This document shows positions 52,978 through 62,930 of a stretch of 64,000 nt of DNA, piece after piece; the first letter of the stretch is position 1, and each line of letters begins with the position of its first letter. Under the pieces are notes generated by a model that was not told where the DNA came from, did not search any database, and saw only the letters and a list, made by a program, of their open reading frames with translations. Location of the stretch: NCBI GenBank assembly GCA_021324855.1, contig JAJPIG010000018.1:62001-126000 (forward strand). The letters run 5' to 3'. Both the position numbers and the translations under genes were made by a program. This stretch comes from Pseudomonadota bacterium. GTDB lineage: Bacteria; Desulfobacterota; Binatia; Binatales; Binataceae.

Positions 52978-54483
52978 CTACAGCTTCACGAAAACGGTTT
53001 TGACCTGCGTGTAGAGATCGACCGCATACTTGCCGAGTTCGCGGCCGAAGCCGGATTGCTTGTAGCCGCCGAACGGGGAGATCGGATCGACCATCCCGTA
53101 GCAGTTGACCCAGACCGTGCCGGCCTTCAACGCGCGCGCCACCTTATGGGCGCGGCCGACATCGCGGGTCCAGACCGCGGCCGCAAGCCCGTAGGTCGTG
53201 TTGTTGCCCTGGAAGACGGCGTCGTTTTCGTCCTTGAACGGGATGGTCGCGGCGACTGGCCCGAAGATCTCCTCGCGCGCGATGCGCATGTCGTTGTTGA
53301 CGTCGACGAAGATCGTCGGTTTGACGTAGTAGCCCTTGCCGGCTGCGGCCTCGCCGCCGATCGTAACCTTTGCGCCTTCCTTCCTGCCGATATCGAGATA
53401 GCCCTTGACCTTGTCGAACTGCTCTTTCGAGACCAGCGGTCCCATCTTGGTCTTGGGATCGAGCGGGTCACCCATCGTCATTCCCTGCGTGTACTTCGTG
53501 AGCTGCTCGACGAAATTGTCGTAGATGTCGCGCTGCACGAAAATGCGCGTGCCGGCGGCGCAGACCTGCCCGGAGTTGTAGAACACGCCCATCATCGCGT
53601 TCGGGACCGCCGCTTCCATTTCGGCATCGGGAAAGATGATGTTCGGCGACTTGCCGCCGAGCTCGAGCGAGACCTTCTTCAGGTTGCCCTCCGAAGCGTG
53701 CAGGATGAGCCGGCCGACCTCCGCCGAGCCGGTGAACGCGACCTTGTCGATATCGGGATGCTCGGCGATTGAGCTGCCGGCTCCGGGCCCGAATCCGGTG
53801 ATCAGATTGAACACGCCATCGGGCAGGCCCAGCTCGCAGAGCAGCTCACCGAGGCGAATCGCGGTCAGTGGCGTCTGCTCCGCCGGTTTCAGAATCGTGG
53901 TATTGCCGCACGCGAGTGCCGGAGCGACTTTCCATGCCGCCATCAGCAGCGGGAAGTTCCACGGGATGATCTGCCCGCAGACGCCGACCGGCTCGCGCAG
54001 CGTGTAGTTGAACATCGAGGGATCGGAGGGATTGGTCTCGCCGTAAATCTTCGAGCACCATCCGGCGTAGTAGCGGAAGGTCTCAGCGGCGGCCGGCACA
54101 TCGATCGCGCGCGCCTGCGAAAGCGGCTTGCCGTTGTCGAGCGACTCGAGTTCCGCCAATTCGTCCGCGTGCGCATCGATAGCATCGGCGATCTTGAACA
54201 GGAACCGGGCCCGCTGATGCGGTCCCAGCTTCGGCCATTTCCCTTCTTCAAACGCTTTGCGCGCCGCCTTTACCGCTTCATCGACATCGGCCTTGTCGCC
54301 TTCTGCGACCAGCGCCAGGACCTCTTCGTTTGCGGGATTGATGGTCTCGAAGGTTTTGCCCGATTTTGATGCGACCCACTTGCCGCCGATCAGGAGCTTC
54401 TTGGGGCCGCTCTTCAGGAACTCGAGGACGGCGCTCTGCTTCGCGCCGCGCGCCGCGATTTCTACCGAGGGTGTCGCTGCCAT
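52978..54483 (-). CDS. NAD-dependent aldehyde dehydrogenase
   Basis: A 501-residue class I aldehyde dehydrogenase (betaine-aldehyde, phenylacetaldehyde and retinal type). It shows GQIIPWNFPLLMAAWKVAPA, FTGSAEVGRLI, the general base in SLELGGKSPNIIF, the nucleophile in NSGQVCAAGTRIFVQ and EEIFGPVAATIPF, with the terminal SPFGGYKQSGFGRELG. The N-terminal 25 residues are an extra segment. It oxidises an aldehyde to the acid with NAD; the substrate is not evident. It is alone, divergent from mutS across 188 bp, with its own terminator. Confidence 0.94.
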   Translation of the reverse strand: MAATPSVEIAARGAKQSAVLEFLKSGPKKLLIGGKWVASKSGKTFETINPANEEVLALVAEGDKADVDEAVKAARKAFEEGKWPKLGPHQRARFLFKIADAIDAHADELAELESLDNGKPLSQARAIDVPAAAETFRYYAGWCSKIYGETNPSDPSMFNYTLREPVGVCGQIIPWNFPLLMAAWKVAPALACGNTTILKPAEQTPLTAIRLGELLCELGLPDGVFNLITGFGPGAGSSIAEHPDIDKVAFTGSAEVGRLILHASEGNLKKVSLELGGKSPNIIFPDAEMEAAVPNAMMGVFYNSGQVCAAGTRIFVQRDIYDNFVEQLTKYTQGMTMGDPLDPKTKMGPLVSKEQFDKVKGYLDIGRKEGAKVTIGGEAAAGKGYYVKPTIFVDVNNDMRIAREEIFGPVAATIPFKDENDAVFQGNNTTYGLAAAVWTRDVGRAHKVARALKAGTVWVNCYGMVDPISPFGGYKQSGFGRELGKYAVDLYTQVKTVFVKL

Positions 54484-54671
54484 CGTGGGCTACCTCCTGT
54501 GGAATGCGAAAGAATTAAAGCCGCCGGGCATCGCCCGTCGGGTGGCGTGATGAACCCTGTCGCGCCGATATCTTAAAAAACGATAGTGAATCGCATTTCC
54601 AATCGCAAACCGGCGCCGGCCACGCGGGCTGATTTTGCCCCGCGTTGCCGTGCTGGCTATCCTTGAGCGCC

Positions 54672-57230
54672 GTGCCGGTCAAGAACACGCCGCTCATCGC
54701 GCAGTACCTTGCCGTTAAGCAGAAGGTGCCGGACGCGATTCTGTTCTTTCGGCTCGGCGATTTTTACGAAATGTTCTTCGAGGACGCCGAGGTCGGCGCG
54801 CGCGTCCTCGACATCCAGCTCACTTCGCGATCCAAGGACGGCGTGCCGCTGTGCGGCGTGCCCTATCATGCCGCCGAGCCCTACGTCGCGCGGCTGCTCA
54901 AGGCCGGCTACAAGGTTGCGATCTGCGAGCAGGCCGCGGGCGACGGAAACCATCGCGGGCTGGTGCCGCGGCAGATCGTGCGTATCATCACGCCGGGCAC
55001 GGTTGCCGAGGAGACCGTGCTGGCCGCGGTCGAAAAGAGTTTTTTGATGGCGATTACGGAGGCGGGTGACGCTCTCGCGCTTGCCGCCGTCGATATTTCG
55101 ACCGGCGAGTTTATCGCCACCCGGATGTCGGGCGTGACGACGCTGCGCGAGGAGATCGCGCGCCTCGCGCCGCGCGAGCTGCTTATACCGAAGGGCAATC
55201 CGCGGATTGAAGCAGCGATCGCTAAGCTCGATTTTCCGTTGACGCGGCTCCCGGAAGCGAGCTTCGGGACGGCGGCGGCGCAAGCGATCGCGACGCGCTT
55301 CGGAATCGAGGCGGCGGCGCTCGATGAATCGATCGTACGGGCGGCGGGCGCAGCGCTCGCCTACGTCGAGGACAATTTCGGCCGCGACCTGAATCATCTG
55401 CGCGCGCCCGCGATCTATCACGCGACCGAGTACATGACGGTGGATGAGGTCAGCCGCCGCCATCTCGAACTGATCGTTTCCAGCGACGGTGGGCGCGCAG
55501 GCTCGCTTCTCTCCGTGGTCGACGAGACGCTCACGCCAATCGGCGCGCGCACGCTCGCCAACTGGATCGTCTATCCGCTGCTCGATTTGGCGGCGATTCG
55601 CGAGCGGCACGACGCGGTCGAGGAGTTTTTCGACGCCGACCTCGGCGGAACGTTGCAATCCGCCCTGGCTCGCATCGGCGACCTCGAGCGGCTCGCGGGA
55701 CGAATCGGGACGCTCCGCGCGAGCCCGCGCGATTGCGCGAATCTCGGACGCGCGCTTGCCGCCGTCGGCGAGCTGGCGTCGGCGCTGTCTAGTTTCCGCG
55801 CCGGCCGCATCCGCGCGGTCGCGGCGCGTCTTGCGCCGCATCCCGAGCTTGCCGGGAAAATCGCGGCCACGCTCGGCGACGATCCGCCGGTCAATCCGCG
55901 CGAAGGCGATGTGATCCGCAGTGGATTTAGTCCGGAAGTCGACGAATTGCGCGCGCTGGCCGGCGATGCGCGCGGGGTGATGGCGCGGCTCGAGGCCGAG
56001 GAGCGCGCGCGCACGCATATTCCATCGCTCAAGGTCCGTTACAACCAGGTCTTCGGCTACTACTTCGAGGTTACCAGGGCCAATCTCGATCGTGTGCCCG
56101 CCGACTACGAACGCAAGCAGACGCTGGTCGGTGCGGAGCGCTTCACCACGCCGCGCCTGCGCGAGCTTGAACGGAAGATTCTGAGCGCCGAATCGGGCGT
56201 CAAAGAACTGGAGCATCAGCTCTTCGTCAAACTGCTGCGCGATTTATCGGGCTACACGGCCGAGATCCTCGAAACGGCGCGCGCGGTCGGCGAACTTGAC
56301 GCCCTGATGTCGCTGGCGAGGGTGGCGCGCCGACGCGGCTACGTCCGCCCCGCGATGAACCAGGGGACGCGGCTTCGGATTCGCGACGGGCGTCATCCGG
56401 TGCTCGAAGCCGCGATGCGCGCGGGCGAGTTCGTGCCCAATGATCTCGAGGTTGATTCCGACGATCGCCAGTTGCTGCTGATCACCGGTCCCAACATGGC
56501 GGGCAAGTCGACTTATCTGCGGCAGACCGCGCTTATCGCGATCCTGGCCCAGATGGGCAGCTTTGTTCCGGCCACCGAGGCCGAGTTGGGGCTTACTGAC
56601 CGGGTGCTGACCCGAATCGGTGCGCGCGACGAGCTTCGTCGCGGCGAGTCGACCTTTATGGTCGAGATGCGCGAGACGGCGCGACTGCTCGAAGGACTCA
56701 CCGAACGGAGTTTACTCCTGCTTGACGAGGTTGGACGCGGCACCAGCACCTTCGACGGGCTCGCGATCGCGTGGGCGGTGTCCGAATATCTGCACGATCG
56801 CACGCGCGCGCGAGTCCTCTTCGCGACCCATTTCCACGAGCTGACCGAGCTTGCGAGGGAGCGCCCGAGAGTCAAGAATCTCAGCATGGCGGTGAAGGAG
56901 TGGGGCGGTGAGGTGCTGTTTTTGCGCCGCGTCGTCGAGGGCGCTGCGAGCCAGAGCTACGGGATCGAAGTGGCGCGGCTTGCCGGACTGCCGGCTGCGA
57001 TCGTGGCGCGCGCCCGTGAAATCCTCTCCCATCTCGAAAGCGGCGAGCTCGCGGGTCGGATCGCGCCCGATGCCGGGCCGGGCCAGGCCGCGCAGATGCC
57101 GCTCTTCGCGCCGGCCGAGAACCGCGCGATCGCCGAATTGACCACCATCGATGTCGAACGGCTGACCCCGGTCGAAGCCCTCAATCTGCTTGCGCGAATC
57201 GTTCAGCGCCTGCGCGGAGGCGGCGGCTGA
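54672..57230 (+). CDS. mutS: DNA mismatch repair protein MutS
   Basis: MutS finds mismatches and recruits MutL. The 852-residue product has the mismatch-binding F-x-E motif at residues 31-33 (LGDFYEMFFED), the connector and clamp domains, and the ATPase: Walker A GPNMAGKSTYLRQTA, MRETARLLEGL, Walker B LLLDEVGRGTSTFDGLA, and ATHFHELTEL. The C terminus includes LTPVEALNLLARIV. I place the start at GTG 54672, which gives the usual distance to FYE; TTG 54645 and 54663 are in frame but lack support. It leads a run of housekeeping genes on the same strand (amidase, glnD, xerD, M50, scpA, scpB). Confidence 0.97.
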   Translation: MPVKNTPLIAQYLAVKQKVPDAILFFRLGDFYEMFFEDAEVGARVLDIQLTSRSKDGVPLCGVPYHAAEPYVARLLKAGYKVAICEQAAGDGNHRGLVPRQIVRIITPGTVAEETVLAAVEKSFLMAITEAGDALALAAVDISTGEFIATRMSGVTTLREEIARLAPRELLIPKGNPRIEAAIAKLDFPLTRLPEASFGTAAAQAIATRFGIEAAALDESIVRAAGAALAYVEDNFGRDLNHLRAPAIYHATEYMTVDEVSRRHLELIVSSDGGRAGSLLSVVDETLTPIGARTLANWIVYPLLDLAAIRERHDAVEEFFDADLGGTLQSALARIGDLERLAGRIGTLRASPRDCANLGRALAAVGELASALSSFRAGRIRAVAARLAPHPELAGKIAATLGDDPPVNPREGDVIRSGFSPEVDELRALAGDARGVMARLEAEERARTHIPSLKVRYNQVFGYYFEVTRANLDRVPADYERKQTLVGAERFTTPRLRELERKILSAESGVKELEHQLFVKLLRDLSGYTAEILETARAVGELDALMSLARVARRRGYVRPAMNQGTRLRIRDGRHPVLEAAMRAGEFVPNDLEVDSDDRQLLLITGPNMAGKSTYLRQTALIAILAQMGSFVPATEAELGLTDRVLTRIGARDELRRGESTFMVEMRETARLLEGLTERSLLLLDEVGRGTSTFDGLAIAWAVSEYLHDRTRARVLFATHFHELTELARERPRVKNLSMAVKEWGGEVLFLRRVVEGAASQSYGIEVARLAGLPAAIVARAREILSHLESGELAGRIAPDAGPGQAAQMPLFAPAENRAIAELTTIDVERLTPVEALNLLARIVQRLRGGGG

Positions 57231-57248
57231 GGGCCGCGATTTATCGCG

Positions 57249-58556
57249 ATGTGGCGCTTGGGACTGGCAGGCCATACGCGAAAATTCGCCGTTGTGGCGA
57301 TCGTGATGCTCGCAATACGCGGCATCGCCGCGGCTTCGACCGGCGATACGGTGCTACGCGGAGCATCGCTCGCGCGCTTCGGCAAGGTCGTCGAGCTGCG
57401 CTTCGCGTTGAGCGGCGCGCGCGTCCGTCCCGAGCTCAGCGCGCACGGCAGCCAGCTCTGGATCGATCTCGCCCGCACACGCATCGCGATGCCGCCGCGG
57501 CCGCTCGACGGGCAGATCTCTTCACCGGTCGATTCGATACGTGTGATGAGGTCAGACGCAGGCGATGCGCGCCTCGTGATCGAAGTGAATCAGCATTGTG
57601 ATTATGCGATGGCGCGAAGCGCGCACGCTCTGCTGATCCGGTTCGCGCCTTACGGTTCGACGCCGAATCTGGCCGCGCCGCTGCTGAACGGGCGCAATCA
57701 AACCCGGCATCGGGCGGCGTATGCACCTCGCTACCAAGCGTCCGCTCCTCAGCAAGCTGATGAGCCTCCGCCCGCAACCGCGCTGGCGGCGCTTCATCCA
57801 CCCGGCCCGCCGCCATCGATGCCGGCGCCGCCGGTTGAGAACCGGGGCGGCGAATCACGGCCAATCGTAATGATCGATCCCGGGCACGGCGGAAACGATC
57901 CCGGTACTGAGGCGGGTGCGCCGATCATCGAGAAAACTATCGCGCTAGAAATCTCAATCCGCCTCGCGCGCGCACTCGCCGAGCGCGGGGTCGATGCGCG
58001 CCTTACGCGCCGTTCGGATTACTTCATTTCGCTGCCCGAGCGCACTCAGATGGCGAATCGGGTCGGCGCCGACCTGTTCATTTCGATCCATCTCAATTCG
58101 AGTCCCGAGCCGGAAACTGCCGGAATCGAGACCTACTATCTGAACAACACCACCGACCGGGCGACGATTCGGCTGGCGCGAATTGAGAATGCCGCCGGCG
58201 GCGCGAACTATGGCGCATCTTCGGCGGTCGACTTAAACTACATTTTGAGTGATCTCCGTCAGAACAATAAGGCTGCCGAGTCGGCGACGCTGGCCCGGAT
58301 GATCGAAGCGCAGACCGCGGCGATGTTGGGTTCGAAGCTCGGCGTGCGGCTGAATGAACTCGGCGCGAAGCAGGGGCCGTTCTACGTCCTGGTCGGCGCG
58401 CGGATGCCCGCGGTGCTCGTTGAATGCGGTTTTCTGTCGAACCGCGTCGAGGCCGCAAATCTCGCTTCGGCTCCGTATCAGCAGGCGATGGCTGACGCGA
58501 TCGCGGACGCGGTCGTGCATTATTTCAATTCCGATGCCGCGGTGGGCAACCTGTGA
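57249..58556 (+). CDS. N-acetylmuramoyl-L-alanine amidase with AMIN domain
   Basis: A 435-residue periplasmic cell-wall amidase (AmiC type) that cuts the stem peptide from glycan during cell separation. A signal segment (KFAVVAIVMLAIRGIAA) is followed by an AMIN domain (about residues 30-145; LRGASLARFGKVVELRFALS), a Pro/Ala-rich linker (about 150-200) and the amidase_3 domain. Zinc ligands are in MIDPGHGGNDPG (H213), EKTIALEIS (Glu) and FISIHLNSS (His), with the catalytic Glu in VLVECGFLSN. It lies 18 bp after mutS, and its stop overlaps the glnD start. Confidence 0.94.
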   Translation: MWRLGLAGHTRKFAVVAIVMLAIRGIAAASTGDTVLRGASLARFGKVVELRFALSGARVRPELSAHGSQLWIDLARTRIAMPPRPLDGQISSPVDSIRVMRSDAGDARLVIEVNQHCDYAMARSAHALLIRFAPYGSTPNLAAPLLNGRNQTRHRAAYAPRYQASAPQQADEPPPATALAALHPPGPPPSMPAPPVENRGGESRPIVMIDPGHGGNDPGTEAGAPIIEKTIALEISIRLARALAERGVDARLTRRSDYFISLPERTQMANRVGADLFISIHLNSSPEPETAGIETYYLNNTTDRATIRLARIENAAGGANYGASSAVDLNYILSDLRQNNKAAESATLARMIEAQTAAMLGSKLGVRLNELGAKQGPFYVLVGARMPAVLVECGFLSNRVEAANLASAPYQQAMADAIADAVVHYFNSDAAVGNL

Positions 58557-61303
58557 AGCAGGCTGATCTGCTCGCCGAGCGATCCGCCGCCGCGCCGCCG
58601 GCTCCGGCGCCGCGCGATGAAAACGGATTGCTCGCCGCTTTCGGAGCCGCCGAGCGGCCCGGCACGATCGCGCGCGCCTATCTGCAGGCGGTGCGTGCGG
58701 AGCTGGCGGACCGTCATTTCGCGGGCGCCAGCGGCACGGAGATCGTGCGCGACTTGACCGCGGCGATCGATGTTCTGCTGCGCGCGCTCTATCGCCATGC
58801 CGATGCGGCCCATTCGGCGCGCTTCGCGCGGCTCGATCAGCGGATGGCCGTGGTGGCGCGCGGCGGCTACGGGCGCGGCGAGCTTAACCCGTATTCGGAC
58901 GTCGATCTGCTTTTCCTTCACGACTGGAAGCCGGGACCGTATCTGGAAATCGTCGCCGAGATCATCCTGCACGCGCTGTGGGATGCGGGGCTCACCGTCG
59001 GGCACGCCGTGCGCAACGTGAAGGGCACGCTCAAGATGGCGACCGACGATTTGATCGAGGAGACCGCCATCCTCGATGCGCGCTACCTGGCCGGCGAGCG
59101 GGCACTCTTCGAGGAACTCGAGAAGCTGCTCCCGCGCGAGGTCCTGAATCGCAACCAGCTCAAGTTCTTCCGCGCCAAGCTCAAGGAGAGCCGCGAGCGC
59201 CATACCCGCTTCGGCGATTCCGTCTACCTGCTCGAACCGCATCTCAAGGAAGGCGAGGGCGGGCTGCGCGATCTCCATACCGCGCTGTGGATTGCGAAGG
59301 TCAAGTACAAGGTCCATTCGCTCGAGGAGCTGGTGCACAAGGCGGTCATCGGCGAGTCCGAGTTGGCCGAAGTCCTGAGCGCGCGCGATTTTCTATGGCG
59401 GGTGCGCAACTCGCTGCATTTTTTGAGTGGGCGGCACTTCGATCAACTCACCTTCGAGTACCAGGAGCGAATCGCTCCGCTGCTCGGCTTTCACGCGGAG
59501 GCGGGTCTCGGCGCCGATGCCTCGCTGATGCGCGCCTATTACCGGCATGCCAGCACGATCCATCGTTTCGCCGAGGGTCTCATCGCGCGGGCCACCGAAG
59601 AGATCACGCCGGGCCGCTTCCTGCGCCGCAACACGCCGCGCCAGATTCGCCCCGGCGTCGTGATTCAGGGCCGCGTCCTCGGCATCACGGGCGAAGATTT
59701 CTTTCCGCGCGATCCGGTGAACCTGGTGACGATCTTTGCCGAATGCCAGGCCCATGGCGTCGAGCTTTCGGGCTCGGCCTACCAGATGGTCTGCGACAAC
59801 TTGGGGCTCATCGATGAACGCGTACGCGCCGACCCGCGCCTCGGCGCCGCTCTGCTCGCGATTCTGAACAGCAGCGCGCGCGTCGCCGAAACCCTGGAAG
59901 CGATGCATCGTGCAGGCGTGCTCGGCGCGGTCATCCCAGAGTTCGGTAATCTCTATGCCCGCGTGCTGCACGACCTCTACCACATCTACACCGTCGATCG
60001 TCATTCCCTGGTCGGCGTGCGCGAGTTGGAGCGGCTGCGCGCCGGCGAGTTCAAGACCAGCGCCCCGCTGTTGACGGAAGTGGCGCGCGACCTCGATTGC
60101 CTGTCGCTCATCTTCCTGGCCTTGCTGCTGCACGACATCGGCAAGGGTCACGGTCACGCCCATCATGAGCGCGGCGCAGTGCTGACCGCCGATATCTGCC
60201 GGCGGCTGGGACTCGGCGCGGAGGAGATCGACTCGGTCGTCTTTCTGGTCCGCAACCATCTGTTGATGTCACAGGTGGCGCAGAAGGGCGATGTCGACGA
60301 TCAGCAGATCGTCGCCGAGTTCGCGCGCGAGGTGGGCTCGATCGAGCGGCTCAAGGCGCTTTACCTGCTGACCTTCGCCGATATGCGGGCGGTCGGACCG
60401 AACGTCTACAACAACTGGCGCGACATGCTGCTCGGGGACCTCTACATGCGCGCGCTCAGGATGCTTGAAGAGGGCGACCGCGAGGCGGTCGACCCGGCGC
60501 GCCGCGTGGCGATCGCCAGGGCCGCGGTGCGCCAGCAGCTCGAGGCGCATCACGCGCCGGCGGAGTCGATCGCGCAATTCCTGAAGCTGATGCCCGACCG
60601 CTACTTCCTGACCGTTCCGGAAGGCGACCTGACGCTCCATTTCGACATGATGGAAGCGCTGCCGAAGGATGGCGGATTCGCCCTGGTCTGCCGCCATCGC
60701 CATTTCACCGAGCGCGAATTCAGCGAATTTTTGGTCGCGACTCCCGATCAGCCGGGCCTGTTTTCGAAGATCGCAGGCGTACTCACCGCCAACAACCTCA
60801 ACATCCTGTCGGCCCGCATCACCACCCGCACCGACAGCGTGGCGCTCGACAGTTTCCGCGTCTCGCACACCGCCGGTCCGGCCGCGGTGGCCCTCGAGGA
60901 GCATCGCTGGGAGAAGGTCGAGCGTGAACTCGAGCAGGTGCTGCGCGGCTATCGCGAGGTCGTCGACCTCGTTGCCGCAGCCCATCGCGAAGCCTCATTC
61001 CGGCGGCGTAAATTCGTGCGCCGCGTGCCGACCGAGGTGACCGTCGACAATCGCAGCTCCGAGCAATTCACCGTCGTCGATGTGTTCACGCAGGATCGTA
61101 TCGGGCTGCTGTTCACGATCACGCACACGATGTTCGAGCTCGGCCTGGTGATTCACCTGGCGCGGATTTCGACCAATGCCGATCAGGCGATCGACGTTTT
61201 CTACCTGAGCGATCGCGCCGGGCGGAAAATTGCCGCGACCGACGAGCTGCGCGAGAAGCTCATCGCGAAGCTTGCCGAAGACGCTGACGGGGCGGGCGGT
61301 TGA
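58553..61303 (+). CDS. glnD: [Protein-PII] uridylyltransferase/uridylyl-removing enzyme
   Basis: GlnD senses glutamine and modifies PII proteins, the master switch of nitrogen control. The 916-residue product has all domains in order: nucleotidyltransferase (GGYGRGELNPYSDVDLLFLH, about residues 105-125), the GlnD central region (KEGEGGLRDLHTALWIAKVK), the HD domain (LLLHDIGKGHGHAHHERGA, about 525-545), and two ACT domains (TPDQPGLFSKIAGVLTANN; TQDRIGLLFTITHTMFELG). The start GTG 58553 overlaps the amidase stop (GTGA). Length is in the family range. Its stop overlaps the xerD start in turn. Confidence 0.97.
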   Translation: MKQADLLAERSAAAPPAPAPRDENGLLAAFGAAERPGTIARAYLQAVRAELADRHFAGASGTEIVRDLTAAIDVLLRALYRHADAAHSARFARLDQRMAVVARGGYGRGELNPYSDVDLLFLHDWKPGPYLEIVAEIILHALWDAGLTVGHAVRNVKGTLKMATDDLIEETAILDARYLAGERALFEELEKLLPREVLNRNQLKFFRAKLKESRERHTRFGDSVYLLEPHLKEGEGGLRDLHTALWIAKVKYKVHSLEELVHKAVIGESELAEVLSARDFLWRVRNSLHFLSGRHFDQLTFEYQERIAPLLGFHAEAGLGADASLMRAYYRHASTIHRFAEGLIARATEEITPGRFLRRNTPRQIRPGVVIQGRVLGITGEDFFPRDPVNLVTIFAECQAHGVELSGSAYQMVCDNLGLIDERVRADPRLGAALLAILNSSARVAETLEAMHRAGVLGAVIPEFGNLYARVLHDLYHIYTVDRHSLVGVRELERLRAGEFKTSAPLLTEVARDLDCLSLIFLALLLHDIGKGHGHAHHERGAVLTADICRRLGLGAEEIDSVVFLVRNHLLMSQVAQKGDVDDQQIVAEFAREVGSIERLKALYLLTFADMRAVGPNVYNNWRDMLLGDLYMRALRMLEEGDREAVDPARRVAIARAAVRQQLEAHHAPAESIAQFLKLMPDRYFLTVPEGDLTLHFDMMEALPKDGGFALVCRHRHFTEREFSEFLVATPDQPGLFSKIAGVLTANNLNILSARITTRTDSVALDSFRVSHTAGPAAVALEEHRWEKVERELEQVLRGYREVVDLVAAAHREASFRRRKFVRRVPTEVTVDNRSSEQFTVVDVFTQDRIGLLFTITHTMFELGLVIHLARISTNADQAIDVFYLSDRAGRKIAATDELREKLIAKLAEDADGAGG

Positions 61304-62286
61304 GAGCAGCGGGATGGGACGAGCTGATCGACCGCCATCTCGAGCGCCGGTCGGTCGAACGGGGCCTCAGCCGCAACTCGATGGAGGCCTACGGGCGTGA
61401 TCTGCGCGATTTCCAGGAGTTCTGCCGGCGCGAGGGACTGGCGCCGAGCGCGCTCGATGCCGCCGGCATCACGGCGTACCTCGAAAGCCTCGCTGGGCGC
61501 GGCCTCAAGATCTCTAGTCAGCGGCGCGCGCTTTCGAGCCTGCGCGGGCTGGTCCGCGAGCTTAACGAGAGCGGCATTTTGGCGCGCGATCCGCGTCCCG
61601 CAATTCGGTTACGGCCCTTCGCCAGGCCGCTCCCGCGGACGCTCTCGCGGCGTGACATCGACATGCTGCTCGCTGCGATCGATCACAAGACCGTGCGCGG
61701 GCTCCGCGACCGCGCGATGGTCGAGTTGGCGTACAGCTCGGGGCTCAGGGTCTCGGAGTTGATCAGCCTTCAGTTGCATCAGCTCGATCTCGAACAGGGG
61801 CTGGTTACCGTGGTCGGCAAGGGCGGCAAGGAGCGGATCGTGCCGATCGGCTCGGCAGCGGCCAGGGCGCTGCGCAGCTATTGGAAGGCGCTCGCGGCGG
61901 AACGCGCCGCGCAGGCTGCCGCGGCTGAGAAAGGAAATCGCGGCAGGCGCCGCCGGCTTCCGAAGCCATCGTCAGCGGTTTTCGTTACGCGGCTTGGGCG
62001 GCCGATGACGCGGCAGGGGTTTTTCAAGGCGCTCAAGCAGTGGGCGCGCAATGATCGGCGCCTGGCATGGCTCAGTCCGCACACGCTGCGCCATTGCTTC
62101 GCGACGCATCTGGTGGAAGGCGGCGCCGATCTGCGCGCGGTGCAGGAGATGCTCGGCCACAGCAACATCGCGACCACCCAGATCTATACGCATCTATCGA
62201 AAAGTCATCTGCGCAAGGTGCATCGCACGTTTCATCCGCGCGCCACCCTCGCCAAAACTCGGCCGCAAATGGACCGGGAAATTTGA
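61300..62286 (+). CDS. xerD: Site-specific tyrosine recombinase XerD-like
   Basis: A 328-residue tyrosine recombinase that resolves chromosome dimers at dif. Catalytic residues are R150 (SSGLRVSEL), K177 (GKGGKERI), H261 and R264 (SPHTLRHCFATH), H287 (MLGHSNIATT) and Y296 (QIYTHLS). The N-terminal SAM-like domain is complete. A basic insertion of about 20 residues (EKGNRGRRRRLPKP) lies between the lysine hairpin and the histidine. The start is TTG 61300, overlapping the glnD stop; no ATG is available. Its place in a housekeeping run, next to scpAB, argues for XerD rather than an integrase of a mobile element. Confidence 0.93.
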   Translation: MRAAGWDELIDRHLERRSVERGLSRNSMEAYGRDLRDFQEFCRREGLAPSALDAAGITAYLESLAGRGLKISSQRRALSSLRGLVRELNESGILARDPRPAIRLRPFARPLPRTLSRRDIDMLLAAIDHKTVRGLRDRAMVELAYSSGLRVSELISLQLHQLDLEQGLVTVVGKGGKERIVPIGSAAARALRSYWKALAAERAAQAAAAEKGNRGRRRRLPKPSSAVFVTRLGRPMTRQGFFKALKQWARNDRRLAWLSPHTLRHCFATHLVEGGADLRAVQEMLGHSNIATTQIYTHLSKSHLRKVHRTFHPRATLAKTRPQMDREI

Positions 62287-62930
62287 ACACCGCCGTCGAG
62301 TTCATCCGCGATGTGTCGATCTGGGCGGTTCCGACCGTCTTTGCGATCATCGCCCACGAAGTGATGCATGGCGTGGTCGCGCGCTGGCTCGGCGATGACA
62401 CCGCGGAGCGCGCCGGCCGCCTGACGCTCAACCCGGTCTCCCACATCGATCCTTTCGGCACCATCATCCTGCCCGCGTTTCTACTGTTCCTGCGCCTGCC
62501 GGTCTTCGGCTACGCCCGTCCGGTGCCGGTCAACTTTTCGCGCTTGCGCAACGGCCGCACCGGGATGATCGAGGTCGCCGCCGCCGGGCCGCTCACCAAC
62601 TTCGCGCTTGCGATCGCCAGCGCGCTCGCGCTGCGTTTCGCGATGCCGATGCTGGCGGGGCCGGGCAACCATTCGATCTCGCTGCCGCTCGCCTACATGC
62701 TGCACGCCTCGGTAATCATCAACGTGGTGCTGGCGGTGTTTAATCTCTTTCCGCTGCTGCCGCTCGACGGCGGCCGTGTAGTCGCGGGCCTGCTGCCGCT
62801 GCCGGCAGCGCGGGTGTTTGCGCGTCTGGAGCCCTATGGATTTCTGATATTGTTGCTGCTGTTGTATACGAATTCGATCGACGTGGTGATTAATCCGGTG
62901 ATCAGGGCCATCGCGCGGATGCTGTTGTGA
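62283..62930 (+). CDS. M50 family site-2 protease-like metallopeptidase
   Basis: A 215-residue integral membrane zinc protease. HEVMH (H25, E26, H29) lies in the first membrane segment, and the third zinc ligand is the aspartate in FPLLPLDGGRVV (NPDG-like motif). Between them are LTLNPVSHIDPFGTIILPAF and AAAGPLTNFALAIASALAL, typical of the small rhomboid-like M50 subgroup without a PDZ domain (like SpoIVFB-related YwhC). The start TTG 62283 overlaps the xerD stop. Its neighbours scpA and scpB are a common arrangement for this subgroup. The protein substrate is unknown. Confidence 0.92.
   Translation: MNTAVEFIRDVSIWAVPTVFAIIAHEVMHGVVARWLGDDTAERAGRLTLNPVSHIDPFGTIILPAFLLFLRLPVFGYARPVPVNFSRLRNGRTGMIEVAAAGPLTNFALAIASALALRFAMPMLAGPGNHSISLPLAYMLHASVIINVVLAVFNLFPLLPLDGGRVVAGLLPLPAARVFARLEPYGFLILLLLLYTNSIDVVINPVIRAIARMLL

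Noticed and set aside
54657-56216. 519-codon open frame on the minus strand
   Set aside because: It is the antisense shadow of mutS, with an Arg-rich unnatural composition.
61300-62286. Tyrosine recombinase as the integrase of a mobile element
   Set aside because: It sits inside a housekeeping run with overlapping neighbours, and no attachment sites, tRNA or phage genes are near; XerD is the better reading.
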